Shown piece by piece: positions 35,798-44,542 of a stretch of 64,000 nt of DNA. Numbering within the stretch: the stretch's first letter is position 1; every line of letters begins with the position of its first letter. The stretch covers positions 1 to 64,000 of the forward strand of contig NZ_JAAJTJ010000007.1 of assembly GCF_011030405.1 (NCBI RefSeq). Reading direction: 5' to 3'. The position numbers were made by a program, and so were the translations under genes. The notes below the pieces were generated by a model. It saw only the letters and a list, made by a program, of their open reading frames with translations. It had not been told where the DNA came from and made no database searches. The DNA comes from Parapedobacter sp. SGR-10. GTDB lineage: Bacteria; Bacteroidota; Bacteroidia; Sphingobacteriales; Sphingobacteriaceae.

Positions 35798-36922
35798 ATG
35801 AATAGAAAGGAAGGTAATATAAATTGTCTAAAGCAAGCATTGGCATTTTGTGGGCTGTGGATAATGATGTCATTGTTTACGTGTGGTATTGCGCAACAGC
35901 GTCCCAAGATTGCTTATACCCCGGCAAAAGACCTTACACTCGTTGGCAAGATCGCTCCGACCGAAAAGATATTCCATCGGATAGATACCAATGTGTTTGA
36001 CGATTTGCCTAGGGCTGTAAAGAAGCGTGTCGTGCAATCCGGAGGGTTGGCGGTGTCTTTCAAGACCAATAGTCCGACGATATATGCAAAATGGTGCACA
36101 GCCGGTACGACAGCTTCGGCGACGATGACTGGTGTGGCGTACAGAGGATTGGATCTTTATATCAAGAGAAACGGCCGTTGGCAATATGCCGGTATAGCCA
36201 GGCCACGTGAAGGGCAGGACTGCGCTTCCACCACGATTATACAGGGAATGGACAAGGAGGAAAAGGAATGCCTCTTGTACCTGCCATTGTACGATGAGAC
36301 GACTCGCTTGGAAGTAGGAGTAGATGATGGCTCGACGATGCAGGCAGGCGCCTATCCCTTTCAGAAAAGGGTATTGGTATACGGGTCGAGTATAGTACAA
36401 GGTGCTTCCGCCAGTAGATCCGGACTTGCTTATCCGGCTAGGCTGTCGCGGGAGACAGGTATTGAGTTTCTCAATCTGGGAATGGGAGGGAGCGCTAAAA
36501 TGGAAAAAAGTGTGGTCGATATGATTGCTTCCTTTGAAGCAGACGCCTTTCTGTTGGATTGTATACCCAACAGTTCGCCCAGTCAGGTGACCCAACGTAC
36601 GGCCTATCTGATCGAAACCATTCGGAAGAAGCACCCCGATGCACCGATTATCGTGATGCAGAGTGTCATCCGGGAACGCGGATATTTCAATCTGGCATCG
36701 GGCAAGCGTATCAGGGAACAGAATGATAATGTCAAAACTGAGGTGGAGAAACTGCTCAAAAAGGGCATGAAAAATCTTTATTTTATTCCGGCAGATGACT
36801 TTTTGGGTCATGATCATGAGGGTACCATTGACGGAACCCACCCTAACGATATGGGATTTGATCGGATGATCAATGTCATCAAGCCCAAGTTAATGGAGGT
36901 ACTTGTACCTATCGTGAATTAA
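35798..36922 (+). CDS. SGNH/GDSL-type esterase with N-terminal GxDLY domain
   Basis: 374 aa with a signal peptide ending near GIAQQ. The N-terminal beta domain (about 45-180) contains YRGLDLY, the motif after which the GxDLY domain is named. The SGNH hydrolase domain follows. Block I is VLVYGSSIVQGASA (nucleophile S198), block II GMGGSAKME, block III DCIPNSSPS and block V DGTHPND with the Asp/His pair. It probably removes acetyl or other acyl groups from the glycan before or after import. It is the fifth gene after susD in the operon. Confidence 0.85.
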   Translation: MNRKEGNINCLKQALAFCGLWIMMSLFTCGIAQQRPKIAYTPAKDLTLVGKIAPTEKIFHRIDTNVFDDLPRAVKKRVVQSGGLAVSFKTNSPTIYAKWCTAGTTASATMTGVAYRGLDLYIKRNGRWQYAGIARPREGQDCASTTIIQGMDKEEKECLLYLPLYDETTRLEVGVDDGSTMQAGAYPFQKRVLVYGSSIVQGASASRSGLAYPARLSRETGIEFLNLGMGGSAKMEKSVVDMIASFEADAFLLDCIPNSSPSQVTQRTAYLIETIRKKHPDAPIIVMQSVIRERGYFNLASGKRIREQNDNVKTEVEKLLKKGMKNLYFIPADDFLGHDHEGTIDGTHPNDMGFDRMINVIKPKLMEVLVPIVN

Positions 36923-37150
36923 GATTTGTGTTCTGACGTTACAAACGTCTTTCTCACTTCCCTTCGTTGCAACTTTCTCGATGCGGGGCGTGTTTGGGAT
37001 AGAGGGACGCATAAAAATGAAGAGTGATTAAATATCTCGTCTTTCCGGCTCCGAGTGGTATATCGAGGATGTAATGAAAATTGCGACTGCATCGCATATA
37101 TTTTGTGGTATTCAGTCATGTACAAAAAAATAGGAACAAAAAAAAATATT

Positions 37151-37801
37151 ATGATACTAAAAAAGATAATAGCCGTAATGTTTGTTGTGGGAAGTATGTT
37201 ATTCACTCCTGCGCATTCGTTAGATTTAATTAACAACTCAAGCGATCCGAAAGAGGAGCAAAGCCAAAAAGAACCGGTATTGATTTCTTTTACGATGAAT
37301 GTTAAGGGAGGGACTCAAGCAACAAGCGGTTTTCACGTTTTGCTGTCCAAAGATTTTAAGGGAGGTGCTACCGCTAAGAACATAAATAGAGCCAAGTGGA
37401 TAGATATCACCGACAGGTTTACGTTACCCAAATTGGAAACTGGAGATGAAGAAAAAAGTACATTTACCAAAGTGAGTGCGGATATTTCTGATCTTTTGAG
37501 TTCGGGCGGAACCTATACTATTGCATTCCAGCAGGTCGTTAAGGATCAAACGGTGCACGGCGCACAAAGCCAGATTCGGATCAGAAATTTCGAGATTGTA
37601 AAAGGAGAAGCCGGAAAAACATTAGTTGATCATACCAAAGCCGAGTGGGAATTGTTTACCAAAGGTAAATTTCGTCCGAACAGACCGAATATTTCAACTT
37701 CTCAGATCGTATTGCGTGGCAATCATGGAAAGACTTTGGACTACCTTCAAGCGGAGACAGAAGCATGGGTTGTTTCAAAACCACAAACTTTGGAAGATTG
37801 A
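37151..37801 (+). CDS. shortened DUF5017-like protein, paralog 3
   Basis: 216 aa from MILKKIIAVMFVVGSM. An ATG at 37055 would add 32 non-signal residues. It has a signal peptide (ends near AHSLD) but no lipobox. Only the middle of the paralogs' plan is present: WIDITDRFTLPKLE, ADISDLLSSGGTYTIAFQQV, IRIRNFEI and the RGNHGKTLDYLQAETEAWVVSKPQTLED segment. That last segment matches paralog 2 up to its ...ITLSD. The N-terminal FFSG region and the C-terminal Ig-like piece are missing. It may be a decaying copy or a free periplasmic single-domain form. Confidence 0.6.
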   Translation: MILKKIIAVMFVVGSMLFTPAHSLDLINNSSDPKEEQSQKEPVLISFTMNVKGGTQATSGFHVLLSKDFKGGATAKNINRAKWIDITDRFTLPKLETGDEEKSTFTKVSADISDLLSSGGTYTIAFQQVVKDQTVHGAQSQIRIRNFEIVKGEAGKTLVDHTKAEWELFTKGKFRPNRPNISTSQIVLRGNHGKTLDYLQAETEAWVVSKPQTLED

Positions 37802-37833
37802 TAATTGGTACTTAATAAAATTCAGATAAAATT

Positions 37834-40182
37834 ATGCGGTGGATAATCATTGGATGGATAGGTGTAAGTATTTTTGCTAGCGACTTCCTTTTTGCCCAGG
37901 GACCAGATATGGAGAGAAGACAACAATATCTCAAGGAAGTCCTTCAGATCAATATTGATCAACTGTTTCGGGAAAACACGCGTCGTGTGAGCGTACAGGA
38001 TAGTGTTTGGACGGACTGGTTAAAGCGTTCCGGCGAATTGCCACCGGATTTTTCCCAAATGCGATCTACACCCATGCTGCCCGAGCCTTTAGTGCAGTAC
38101 GAGGATGGACGAGAAACAGCCATCACCACGGACGCTCAATGGCAAAAAAGGCGCGATTGGATCAAAGAGCAATACCAATATTGGGTATCGGGTCATTTTC
38201 CTCCTGCTCCAGACAATCTCCAGGCCGTTATCTTGTCGGATACATTGACCAGAGGTGTGAGGATTCAAATGATACAGTTGAACTTTGGCCCCGGACATAG
38301 AGCAAAGATGACGTTTGAGCTGATGATTCCACAGTCTGAACAGGGTGATGAGAAGCGTCCGGTCTTTATGACACAGTGGAATCATCGGGACTGGGCACAA
38401 TTGGCTGTCAAGCGGGGGTATATCGGCTGTGTATATGCGGGGGCCGACTTGAGGGACGATACGGATCCCTATATGTATATCTATCCGGATTATGACTTTA
38501 GCGGATTGGCCCGTCGGGCTTGGGGAGCTTCTAGGGTCGTAGATTATTTATTCACCCGGAAGGAGGTCAATACTGATCAAATTGCTATTTCGGGACATTC
38601 TCGCAATGGCAAGCAATCTTTGTGGGCAGCGGCTTTTGATGAGCGTATAGCAGCAGTCGTCTCGAGTAGTTCGAGTACCGGGGGAGATATGCCTTGGCGT
38701 TACTGTGATCCGCAATACGCTAGTGAGACATTGGATTATGTCACTGCTTGGAATGGACATTGGTTTCATCCGCGACTTAACTTTTTCTCCGGAAGAGAAC
38801 ACAAACTACCTGTGGATCAAAATCTATTGGCCGCATTAGTTGCGCCCCGAGCATTGCTGTTTCATTATTCTATTCTCGAGTCGGGGCTCAATTCCTGGTC
38901 TATCGAGCAGAATTATTATTCGGTAAAGAAAGTATATGATTTTATGGGTGTGCCTGAGCGTGTCGGTGTGCACACGCGGATGGGGGGGCACCTGCCTGTG
39001 CCTGCGAGAGATGTCGAGCAGACCATTGACTTTTTGGATACTTACTTCAAACGGCGTGACCAAAAGTGGCAAAACCAGCTGTATTTTGCCTACGACTATG
39101 AGGACTGGCTGAAACGAAATGAAGCTGAGCAGACGCAAGCCAAGGCAATCGGGAAAGTGCGTCTCTCCGATGCGTACAAGAGCTTAGAAGAATGGAATAG
39201 CAACAGAGATCATATTGCTTCAAGTTTGAATTGGCTATTGGGAGAAGAGCCTCCTGGTATCAGGGCTATTGATGTAGGTTCTTGGCCACGTCCCCAACAC
39301 GATTGGATTGAAGGGACAAACCCTAAACCCGTGGTGAAGGGAGCCAAAGCTGTTTATATCAGTCCTTATGCGGCACTTGGTGACGGAATTTCTGCTGTAT
39401 TGTACTGTCCGGCAGATAGTAAGGGTAATATGATGTTGCCTGAAAGCGGCAAGATCCCTGTGATCATATATTCACACCAATATGCGTACTCTACTGGGTT
39501 TTCCAAAGGTTACGACAAAAATGGACGTAAGGGAACAGCCGAACTGTTTGCTGAGTTAGTGAAAAGTGGTTTTGCCGTACTGGCAATCGATATGTACGGT
39601 TTTGGAACGCGTATCGAGGAAGCCAAAAATTTTTATACGCGCTATCCCAAGTGGTCGAAGATGGGCAAGATGGTTCGTGATGTGAGAAGTTGTATCGATG
39701 CAGCAGAAGATTTAGCGTATTTGGATAATGATCGTATTTACTTGTTAGGAAATACCATTGGTGGAAGCGTCTCTTTGATGGCGGCAGCATTGGATAGTAG
39801 GGTAGCAGGGGTGGCCCTTGTCGCTGCCTTCTCGCCGTGGCGAACGGCAAATAGTCAATACGAATCCATTCGCACGTATTCCCATCTTCACGGCTTTATG
39901 CCGCGTTTAGGTTTTTTTGCAGGACAGCCGGAGGACGTACCGGTGGATTTTGGTGAAATCATGGCTATGCTGGCACCTAAACCAGTACTCGTCGTCGCAC
40001 CGGATATGGACCCGCATACCGATCATAAAGCTTTGCAGGAAATGTTAGCTTCGGTGAGATCCGTTTATCGGTTATATGGAAAAGAAAAACAGCTGCATAC
40101 GGCTTACCCTCATGACATCAATCGTTTGTCGAGGGATCGGTATGGACTGGTTAGTAGTTTTTTTGTAAATTTAACTAAATGA
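37834..40182 (+). CDS. tandem alpha/beta-hydrolase (CE15/acetylxylan-esterase-like) with altered second active site
   Basis: 782 aa with a signal peptide (ends FLFAQG). The first hydrolase domain (about 90-420) has GHSRNGKQSLWAAAFDERIAA with nucleophile S256 and a later MGGHLPVP histidine, resembling glucuronoyl/acetyl esterases. The second domain (about 500-780) has GMYGFGTR-like DMYGFGTR, but its nucleophile elbow reads LLGNTIGGSVSL. Thr (T641) stands where Ser is expected, although an HTAYPHD histidine segment remains. The second domain may be inactive or binding-only. Its stop overlaps the next gene's start (ATGA), implying coupled translation. Confidence 0.75.
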   Translation: MRWIIIGWIGVSIFASDFLFAQGPDMERRQQYLKEVLQINIDQLFRENTRRVSVQDSVWTDWLKRSGELPPDFSQMRSTPMLPEPLVQYEDGRETAITTDAQWQKRRDWIKEQYQYWVSGHFPPAPDNLQAVILSDTLTRGVRIQMIQLNFGPGHRAKMTFELMIPQSEQGDEKRPVFMTQWNHRDWAQLAVKRGYIGCVYAGADLRDDTDPYMYIYPDYDFSGLARRAWGASRVVDYLFTRKEVNTDQIAISGHSRNGKQSLWAAAFDERIAAVVSSSSSTGGDMPWRYCDPQYASETLDYVTAWNGHWFHPRLNFFSGREHKLPVDQNLLAALVAPRALLFHYSILESGLNSWSIEQNYYSVKKVYDFMGVPERVGVHTRMGGHLPVPARDVEQTIDFLDTYFKRRDQKWQNQLYFAYDYEDWLKRNEAEQTQAKAIGKVRLSDAYKSLEEWNSNRDHIASSLNWLLGEEPPGIRAIDVGSWPRPQHDWIEGTNPKPVVKGAKAVYISPYAALGDGISAVLYCPADSKGNMMLPESGKIPVIIYSHQYAYSTGFSKGYDKNGRKGTAELFAELVKSGFAVLAIDMYGFGTRIEEAKNFYTRYPKWSKMGKMVRDVRSCIDAAEDLAYLDNDRIYLLGNTIGGSVSLMAAALDSRVAGVALVAAFSPWRTANSQYESIRTYSHLHGFMPRLGFFAGQPEDVPVDFGEIMAMLAPKPVLVVAPDMDPHTDHKALQEMLASVRSVYRLYGKEKQLHTAYPHDINRLSRDRYGLVSSFFVNLTK

Positions 40183-41006
40183 AGAATAAGATGAAATATA
40201 TAGGGATAATCCTGTTGCTGTTCGTCGTGGCCACAATAGGTTGTCATGCACAACAAAAGACAAAGCAAAGAGCAGAGAATTGGTATTCGTACAGCAAGCA
40301 TTACGATGAACCATCCGAAACATTTTATTACCTTACCCGTATCAAGCACAAGGACAGTCAAGGCAACCTGAACAAGTTGAGGATAGCACACAGTACGGTA
40401 TTGGAAGGCGAAGCAGTACATCAGTTTGCGAAGCGTATGGGAGCAGTTTTGGCCTTCAATGCTTCCATGGGGATAAAAAGAAAAACGGATGAGGACAAAC
40501 TGTTGCCCGTAGGGATACAGATTTTGGAAGGGAAGATACTTCAACAACGCAAAAGCAGAGTTTACACGCTTGGCATCAAACCGAACAATGAACTGGTCGC
40601 CTATCCTCCGGGTACAACGCCGGAAATGATATTGAAAGACGGTACAGCAAATGCGCTGACGGCATTTATTCCATTGATCAAAAATTTCAAGCCTGTGGAT
40701 GAAAGTCTGTTGGATTTGGTGCCAAACTTTAAAGCGGTACATCCTCGACAGATCATTGCGCAGATGGAAAATCTGGATATCGTGTTTTTAAGTTGTGGAG
40801 GTAGAGGTTTTGAAGGGAAAGGTATGTTAGCGACAGATGTTATACGCATTCTACAAAAAGAAGGGGTAAAATTCGCCTTTATGTTGGATGGTGGAGGAAG
40901 TACTTCTACCGTAATCGATGATACATTGATTACTCCCAAAATAGATAAACACGGCACTAAGGAACGCTTACGTCCAAATTTCCTATATTTCATGTCTCAT
41001 CAGTAG
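40179..41006 (+). CDS. phosphodiester glycosidase (NAGPA domain), short form 2
   Basis: 275 aa lipoprotein (ATIGC lipobox). It is a single NAGPA domain with LAFNASMGIKRK, HPRQIIAQMENLDIVFLSCG and MLDGGGSTSTV (D237-T242), ending KERLRPNFLYFM. It is a close paralog of the next gene: long identical stretches at both protein and DNA level (for example around 40350-40420 and 41510-41580) point to a tandem duplication. Its ATG overlaps the TGA of the esterase gene. A 274-bp repeat element has inserted at its stop codon. Confidence 0.8.
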   Translation: MKNKMKYIGIILLLFVVATIGCHAQQKTKQRAENWYSYSKHYDEPSETFYYLTRIKHKDSQGNLNKLRIAHSTVLEGEAVHQFAKRMGAVLAFNASMGIKRKTDEDKLLPVGIQILEGKILQQRKSRVYTLGIKPNNELVAYPPGTTPEMILKDGTANALTAFIPLIKNFKPVDESLLDLVPNFKAVHPRQIIAQMENLDIVFLSCGGRGFEGKGMLATDVIRILQKEGVKFAFMLDGGGSTSTVIDDTLITPKIDKHGTKERLRPNFLYFMSHQ

Positions 41007-41293
41007 ATCAGGGCAATCGCATCAAAATAAGCCCCAGAGGGGCGAACCCTATGGTAAGGGCAAGCAACCCCACATCCAAGCTCCTTAGAGCCTGTTCCGA
41101 TTATCGGAAAGCGACCATACCGTAAGGTCATCCCTATGGGATTTGATATAGAGATGACGGCTTTTTTACCGAAAAGGCATGCCTACGACATTTTTCATGA
41201 CGGTAATATGTCCTATATCATACGACTGTTTCCATTGTACACCCTACCTTATCAAGGTTTTGGCGTTTTGATGCGGTTGCCCTATCAGTAGAT
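40999..41293. mobile_element. 274-bp MITE-like element with 18-bp inverted ends and 10-bp target duplication
   Basis: The ends AGGGCAATCGCATCAAAA (41010-41027) and TTTTGATGCGGTTGCCCT (41266-41283) are inverse with one mismatch. The flanks carry a direct repeat ATCAGTAGAT (40999-41008 and 41284-41293), one base off the left end. The body has no gene and several G/C-rich short palindromes such as CCCCAGAGGGG. The repeat includes the stop codon of the upstream NAGPA gene, so insertion occurred exactly at that gene's end. The element fills most of the 336-bp gap to the next gene. Confidence 0.8.
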
Positions 41294-41342
41294 GATAAGT
41301 GTAATAAATTTTTAATAATTTAAAAAAACATAATTTTGCAGT

Positions 41343-42170
41343 ATGAAGACTATACACATTATTATATTCCTTGTTTCATTTCTATTTTCCGGTCGGGCTT
41401 ATACCCAGGTAGATGAGGTTCAAAATCAGATATACAAGGATGACAACTATACGATTACCAAGCATTATGACGGGCCGTCCGAGACATTTTATTACCTTAC
41501 CCGCATCAGGCACAAAGACAGTCAAGGCAACCTGAACAAAATGAGGACGGCACACAGTACGGTATTGGAAGGCGAAACGGTACATCAGTTTGCCAAGCGT
41601 GTGGGAGCATCGTTGGCCATCAATGCTTCTATGGGTATAAAAAGAAACAGTAAAGACGATAAGCTATTGCCTGTAGGTGTACAGATTATAGATAGCCATG
41701 TCGTACAAGACTTGCCACCACGTAAACATCGATATATCTTAGGGATCAAAGCCAACAATGAATTGGTCGCTTATCCTCCCGATACGACACCGGAGATGAT
41801 ATTAAAGGATGGTGCCTCAAGTGCCTTGACTGCATTTATTCCATTGATCGAAAATTTTAAACCGGTGGATGACGGTGTATTGAGCCTGACACCTGCATTT
41901 CAAGCCGTACATCCGAGACAGATCATCGCACAAATGGAGAACCTGGACATTGTGTTTTTGAGCTGCGGAGGGCGAGGTTTTGACGGAAAGGGGATGACGT
42001 CCATGGATGTTATCCGCATACTAAAAAATGAAGGGGTGAAATTTGCCTTTATGCTGGACGGAGGGGGCAGTACCTCTGTCGTCATAAACGGTACATTGAT
42101 CACTCCCAAAATAGATAAACAGGGGACCAGGGAACGTTTGCGTCCTAATTTTCTGTATTTCCTGCCGTAA
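41343..42170 (+). CDS. phosphodiester glycosidase (NAGPA domain), short form 3
   Basis: 275 aa with a signal peptide (SFLFSGRAYTQ) and no lipobox cysteine, so it is secreted to the periplasm or beyond while its twin is lipidated. Motifs are LAINASMGIKRN, HPRQIIAQMENLDIVFLSCGG and MLDGGGSTSVV (D239-T244). It is the downstream member of the tandem duplication. The different localisation of two near-identical enzymes suggests cleavage on both sides of the outer membrane. Confidence 0.8.
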   Translation: MKTIHIIIFLVSFLFSGRAYTQVDEVQNQIYKDDNYTITKHYDGPSETFYYLTRIRHKDSQGNLNKMRTAHSTVLEGETVHQFAKRVGASLAINASMGIKRNSKDDKLLPVGVQIIDSHVVQDLPPRKHRYILGIKANNELVAYPPDTTPEMILKDGASSALTAFIPLIENFKPVDDGVLSLTPAFQAVHPRQIIAQMENLDIVFLSCGGRGFDGKGMTSMDVIRILKNEGVKFAFMLDGGGSTSVVINGTLITPKIDKQGTRERLRPNFLYFLP

Positions 42171-42194
42171 TAAGACGGTTTGAAGAGTGAAATA

Positions 42195-42222
42195 CACTTG
42201 TGCGCAGCGTTGCGCACAGGTG
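42195..42222 (+). terminator. strong hairpin at the end of the first PUL operon
   Basis: CACTTGTGCGCA (42195-42206) and TGCGCACAGGTG (42211-42222) pair with one G-T-type mismatch around a 4-base loop. No T run follows, so termination is likely but not certain. Confidence 0.5.
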
Positions 42223-42303
42223 AAAAAAGAAGGTTTCTGCTACAAATCATGTCTCCACCTAAATTTATAAATCAGGGATTAAAAACATTATTTTAAATTA
42301 ATA

Positions 42304-42345
42304 TTTGCAATAACAAAAATGTTCCGTACCTTCGGGTACGTACAC
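42304..42345 (+). promoter_or_regulatory. promoter with LacI-type operator, site 2 (nagA-nagB-lacI)
   Basis: TTTG (42304-42307), a 19-bp spacer and TACCTTCG (42327-42334) form the promoter. The palindrome GGGTACGTACAC (42334-42345, one mismatch from site 1) starts at the same base of the -7 box. It continues CAATTATA as at site 1. The nagA ATG follows 24 bp later. Confidence 0.75.
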
Positions 42346-42368
42346 AATTATAGGTTCTACTGAATACC

Positions 42369-43583
42369 ATGATAAAAGAAACATTATTTTATAATGCGGG
42401 AATTATACTGAAAGACCGGATTTTTTCTGGTGGAGTTCTCGTGGAAGGCACAAAGATCAAGGCGATCTATGAAGACAAAGATATTGATCTGCAACGTTTT
42501 GGAGATTGTATTTTGATTGATCTTCAACAGAAATATTTATCGCCAGGTTTTATTGATATCCATGTGCATGGTGGGGGGGGGTACGATTTTATGGATGGTA
42601 CAGAAGAGGCATTTGAGCAGATAGCTACTGCTCACGCCCGGTACGGTACCACCTCTTTGGTGCCTACTACATTGACGACTACGCAAGAGCGATTGGTCGA
42701 GACGTTGGAAAGCTACGAAAGGATACAGAAGAAGCAGATCGATGGCGCACAGTTTTTGGGAGTACATTTGGAAGGTCCTTATTTTGCAATGAGCCAACGA
42801 GGCGCTCAGGATCCCCGATATATCCGCAATCCTGATCCGGCAGAATATACGGCTTTGATCGAAAAGTATGACAGTATCGTTCGTTGGAGTGCAGCACCCG
42901 AATTGGAAGGAGCATTGGAATTTGGCCAATACTTACGTTCCAAAGATATCATTGCTGCTATAGCCCATACAGACGCTGTGTACGAAGATGTGGTGAAAGC
43001 CCATGAGGTTGGTTATCGTTTGATGACACACTTTTATTCTGCGATGTCGGGTGTCACCAGGCGCAATGCATTCCGATATGCCGGTGTAGTGGAGGCAGGG
43101 TACCTCATCGACGACTTTGATGTGGAATTGATAGGAGACGGTATCCATTTGCCCGAGCCTCTTTTGCAGCTTATTTATAAAGTCAAAGGGCCGGACAGAA
43201 TGGTGCTGATAACAGATGCTATGCGTGCTGCCGGCACGAACGACGAGCGTTCTATCCTTGGGAGCTATGATGATGGGATCGAGGTACTTGTTGAAGATGG
43301 GGTGGCCAAATTACAGGATCGGACAGCCTTTGCCGGGAGTGTGGCGACAGCCGATAGATTGGTGCGTACCATGTTGGGATTGGGCAATGTGCCTTTGGAA
43401 GAGATTATACGTATGATCAGCCTGAACCCTGCACGTGTGATGAAAGTGGCTGCTCAAAAAGGTTCGATAGAAGAGGGTAAGGATGCAGATTTGGTTGTCT
43501 TTGACGATAAGGTCAACGTTAGTCTTACCATGGTAAATGGTCGAATAGTATACAATGAGCTCGTACCTGCACAGATAGCGTAA
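42369..43583 (+). CDS. nagA: N-acetylglucosamine-6-phosphate deacetylase
   Basis: 404 aa, cytoplasmic amidohydrolase. Metal and substrate motifs are all present: PGFIDIHVHGGGGYDF, GVHLEGPYF, AAIAHTDA, MTHFYSAM and LITDAM with the catalytic Asp. It converts GlcNAc-6-phosphate to glucosamine-6-phosphate and acetate. The product feeds NagB, encoded 159 bp downstream. Its presence inside the locus is the main evidence that the glycan yields GlcNAc. It is the first gene behind operator site 2. Confidence 0.95.
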   Translation: MIKETLFYNAGIILKDRIFSGGVLVEGTKIKAIYEDKDIDLQRFGDCILIDLQQKYLSPGFIDIHVHGGGGYDFMDGTEEAFEQIATAHARYGTTSLVPTTLTTTQERLVETLESYERIQKKQIDGAQFLGVHLEGPYFAMSQRGAQDPRYIRNPDPAEYTALIEKYDSIVRWSAAPELEGALEFGQYLRSKDIIAAIAHTDAVYEDVVKAHEVGYRLMTHFYSAMSGVTRRNAFRYAGVVEAGYLIDDFDVELIGDGIHLPEPLLQLIYKVKGPDRMVLITDAMRAAGTNDERSILGSYDDGIEVLVEDGVAKLQDRTAFAGSVATADRLVRTMLGLGNVPLEEIIRMISLNPARVMKVAAQKGSIEEGKDADLVVFDDKVNVSLTMVNGRIVYNELVPAQIA

Positions 43584-43742
43584 TAAATTGACGAAACCTG
43601 CACGAGCTACTTATCAAAGGGACATAAATAAATTGGCTCCTGCAAGCTTCATCACCTTTAAAACTTAGCGTAGCGATCTCATTGATGCCGCTAAAAACAG
43701 GCAAAATATCAATAAAACAATTTATTCGGATAGAAAAATAAT

Positions 43743-44501
43743 ATGGAAAAAAAAGTAGATAACCTTAGGGTCGAGACGTTCCCTACCCGGGAACAAATGG
43801 GTCGTGTAGCGGCTGAAGATGTACGTGCTGCTATTGAGGAGCTGCTGAGGAGACAAGAGGAAGTCAGCATCATTTTTGCAGCTGCTCCTTCACAAAGGGA
43901 TCTGTACAAAGGTTTATTGGAACTTGATATCCCTTGGCAACGAATCAATGCCCTACATATGGACGAATACATTGGTATCACGGATGATCAACCACAGAGC
44001 TTTAGAAATTATCTAAAGGAAAACTTATTTGGCAAAGTGCCCTTCAAAACTATCCATTATATACAAGGAGAAACATCTGCTGTAGAGGCCGAATGTCAAC
44101 GTTATACAGATATTTTGGCCACATACCAACCCGACATCGTTTGTATGGGTATAGGAGAGAATACCCACATTGCTTTCAATGATCCACCGGTAGCGGATTT
44201 CAACGATCCCGAAAAGGTAAAAAGAGTAGAATTGGACCAAGCGTGTCGGCAACAGCAGGTCAACGATGGCTGTTTTGCTACGATTGAAGATGTACCTACA
44301 CATGCATTGACATTGACCATACCTACATTGACGTCCGCTTCCCGGATATTCTGTATTGTGCCGGGACCTACAAAAGCACAAGCTGTGTACCACACGCTGA
44401 ATGAGGAAATCAGTGAGCGGTTCCCTTCGACTATCTTACGCAAACATGGACAAGCAAAGCTATACCTGGATAAAGAAAGCAGCGCGCTGATAGAAGATTA
44501 G
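43743..44501 (+). CDS. nagB: glucosamine-6-phosphate deaminase
   Basis: 252 aa, close to the family's usual 240-270. Motifs are FAAAPSQRDLY, LHMDEYIG (catalytic Asp region), GIGENTHIAFNDPP and TSASRIFCIVPGPTKA. The usual GENGHxAFNEP is changed to GENTHIAFNDPP here, a departure close to the catalytic His but possibly common in this branch. It isomerises and deaminates glucosamine-6-phosphate to fructose-6-phosphate and ammonia. The regulator gene follows after 41 bp. Confidence 0.92.
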   Translation: MEKKVDNLRVETFPTREQMGRVAAEDVRAAIEELLRRQEEVSIIFAAAPSQRDLYKGLLELDIPWQRINALHMDEYIGITDDQPQSFRNYLKENLFGKVPFKTIHYIQGETSAVEAECQRYTDILATYQPDIVCMGIGENTHIAFNDPPVADFNDPEKVKRVELDQACRQQQVNDGCFATIEDVPTHALTLTIPTLTSASRIFCIVPGPTKAQAVYHTLNEEISERFPSTILRKHGQAKLYLDKESSALIED

Positions 44502-44542
44502 AATAAATTTTTATCTTTACCCAATAAGATATCAGATCAACA

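Noticed and set aside
35870-36841. 323-codon open frame opposite to the SGNH esterase
   Set aside because: Shadow of a gene with clear catalytic blocks; the composition is rich in His, Arg and Cys without structure.
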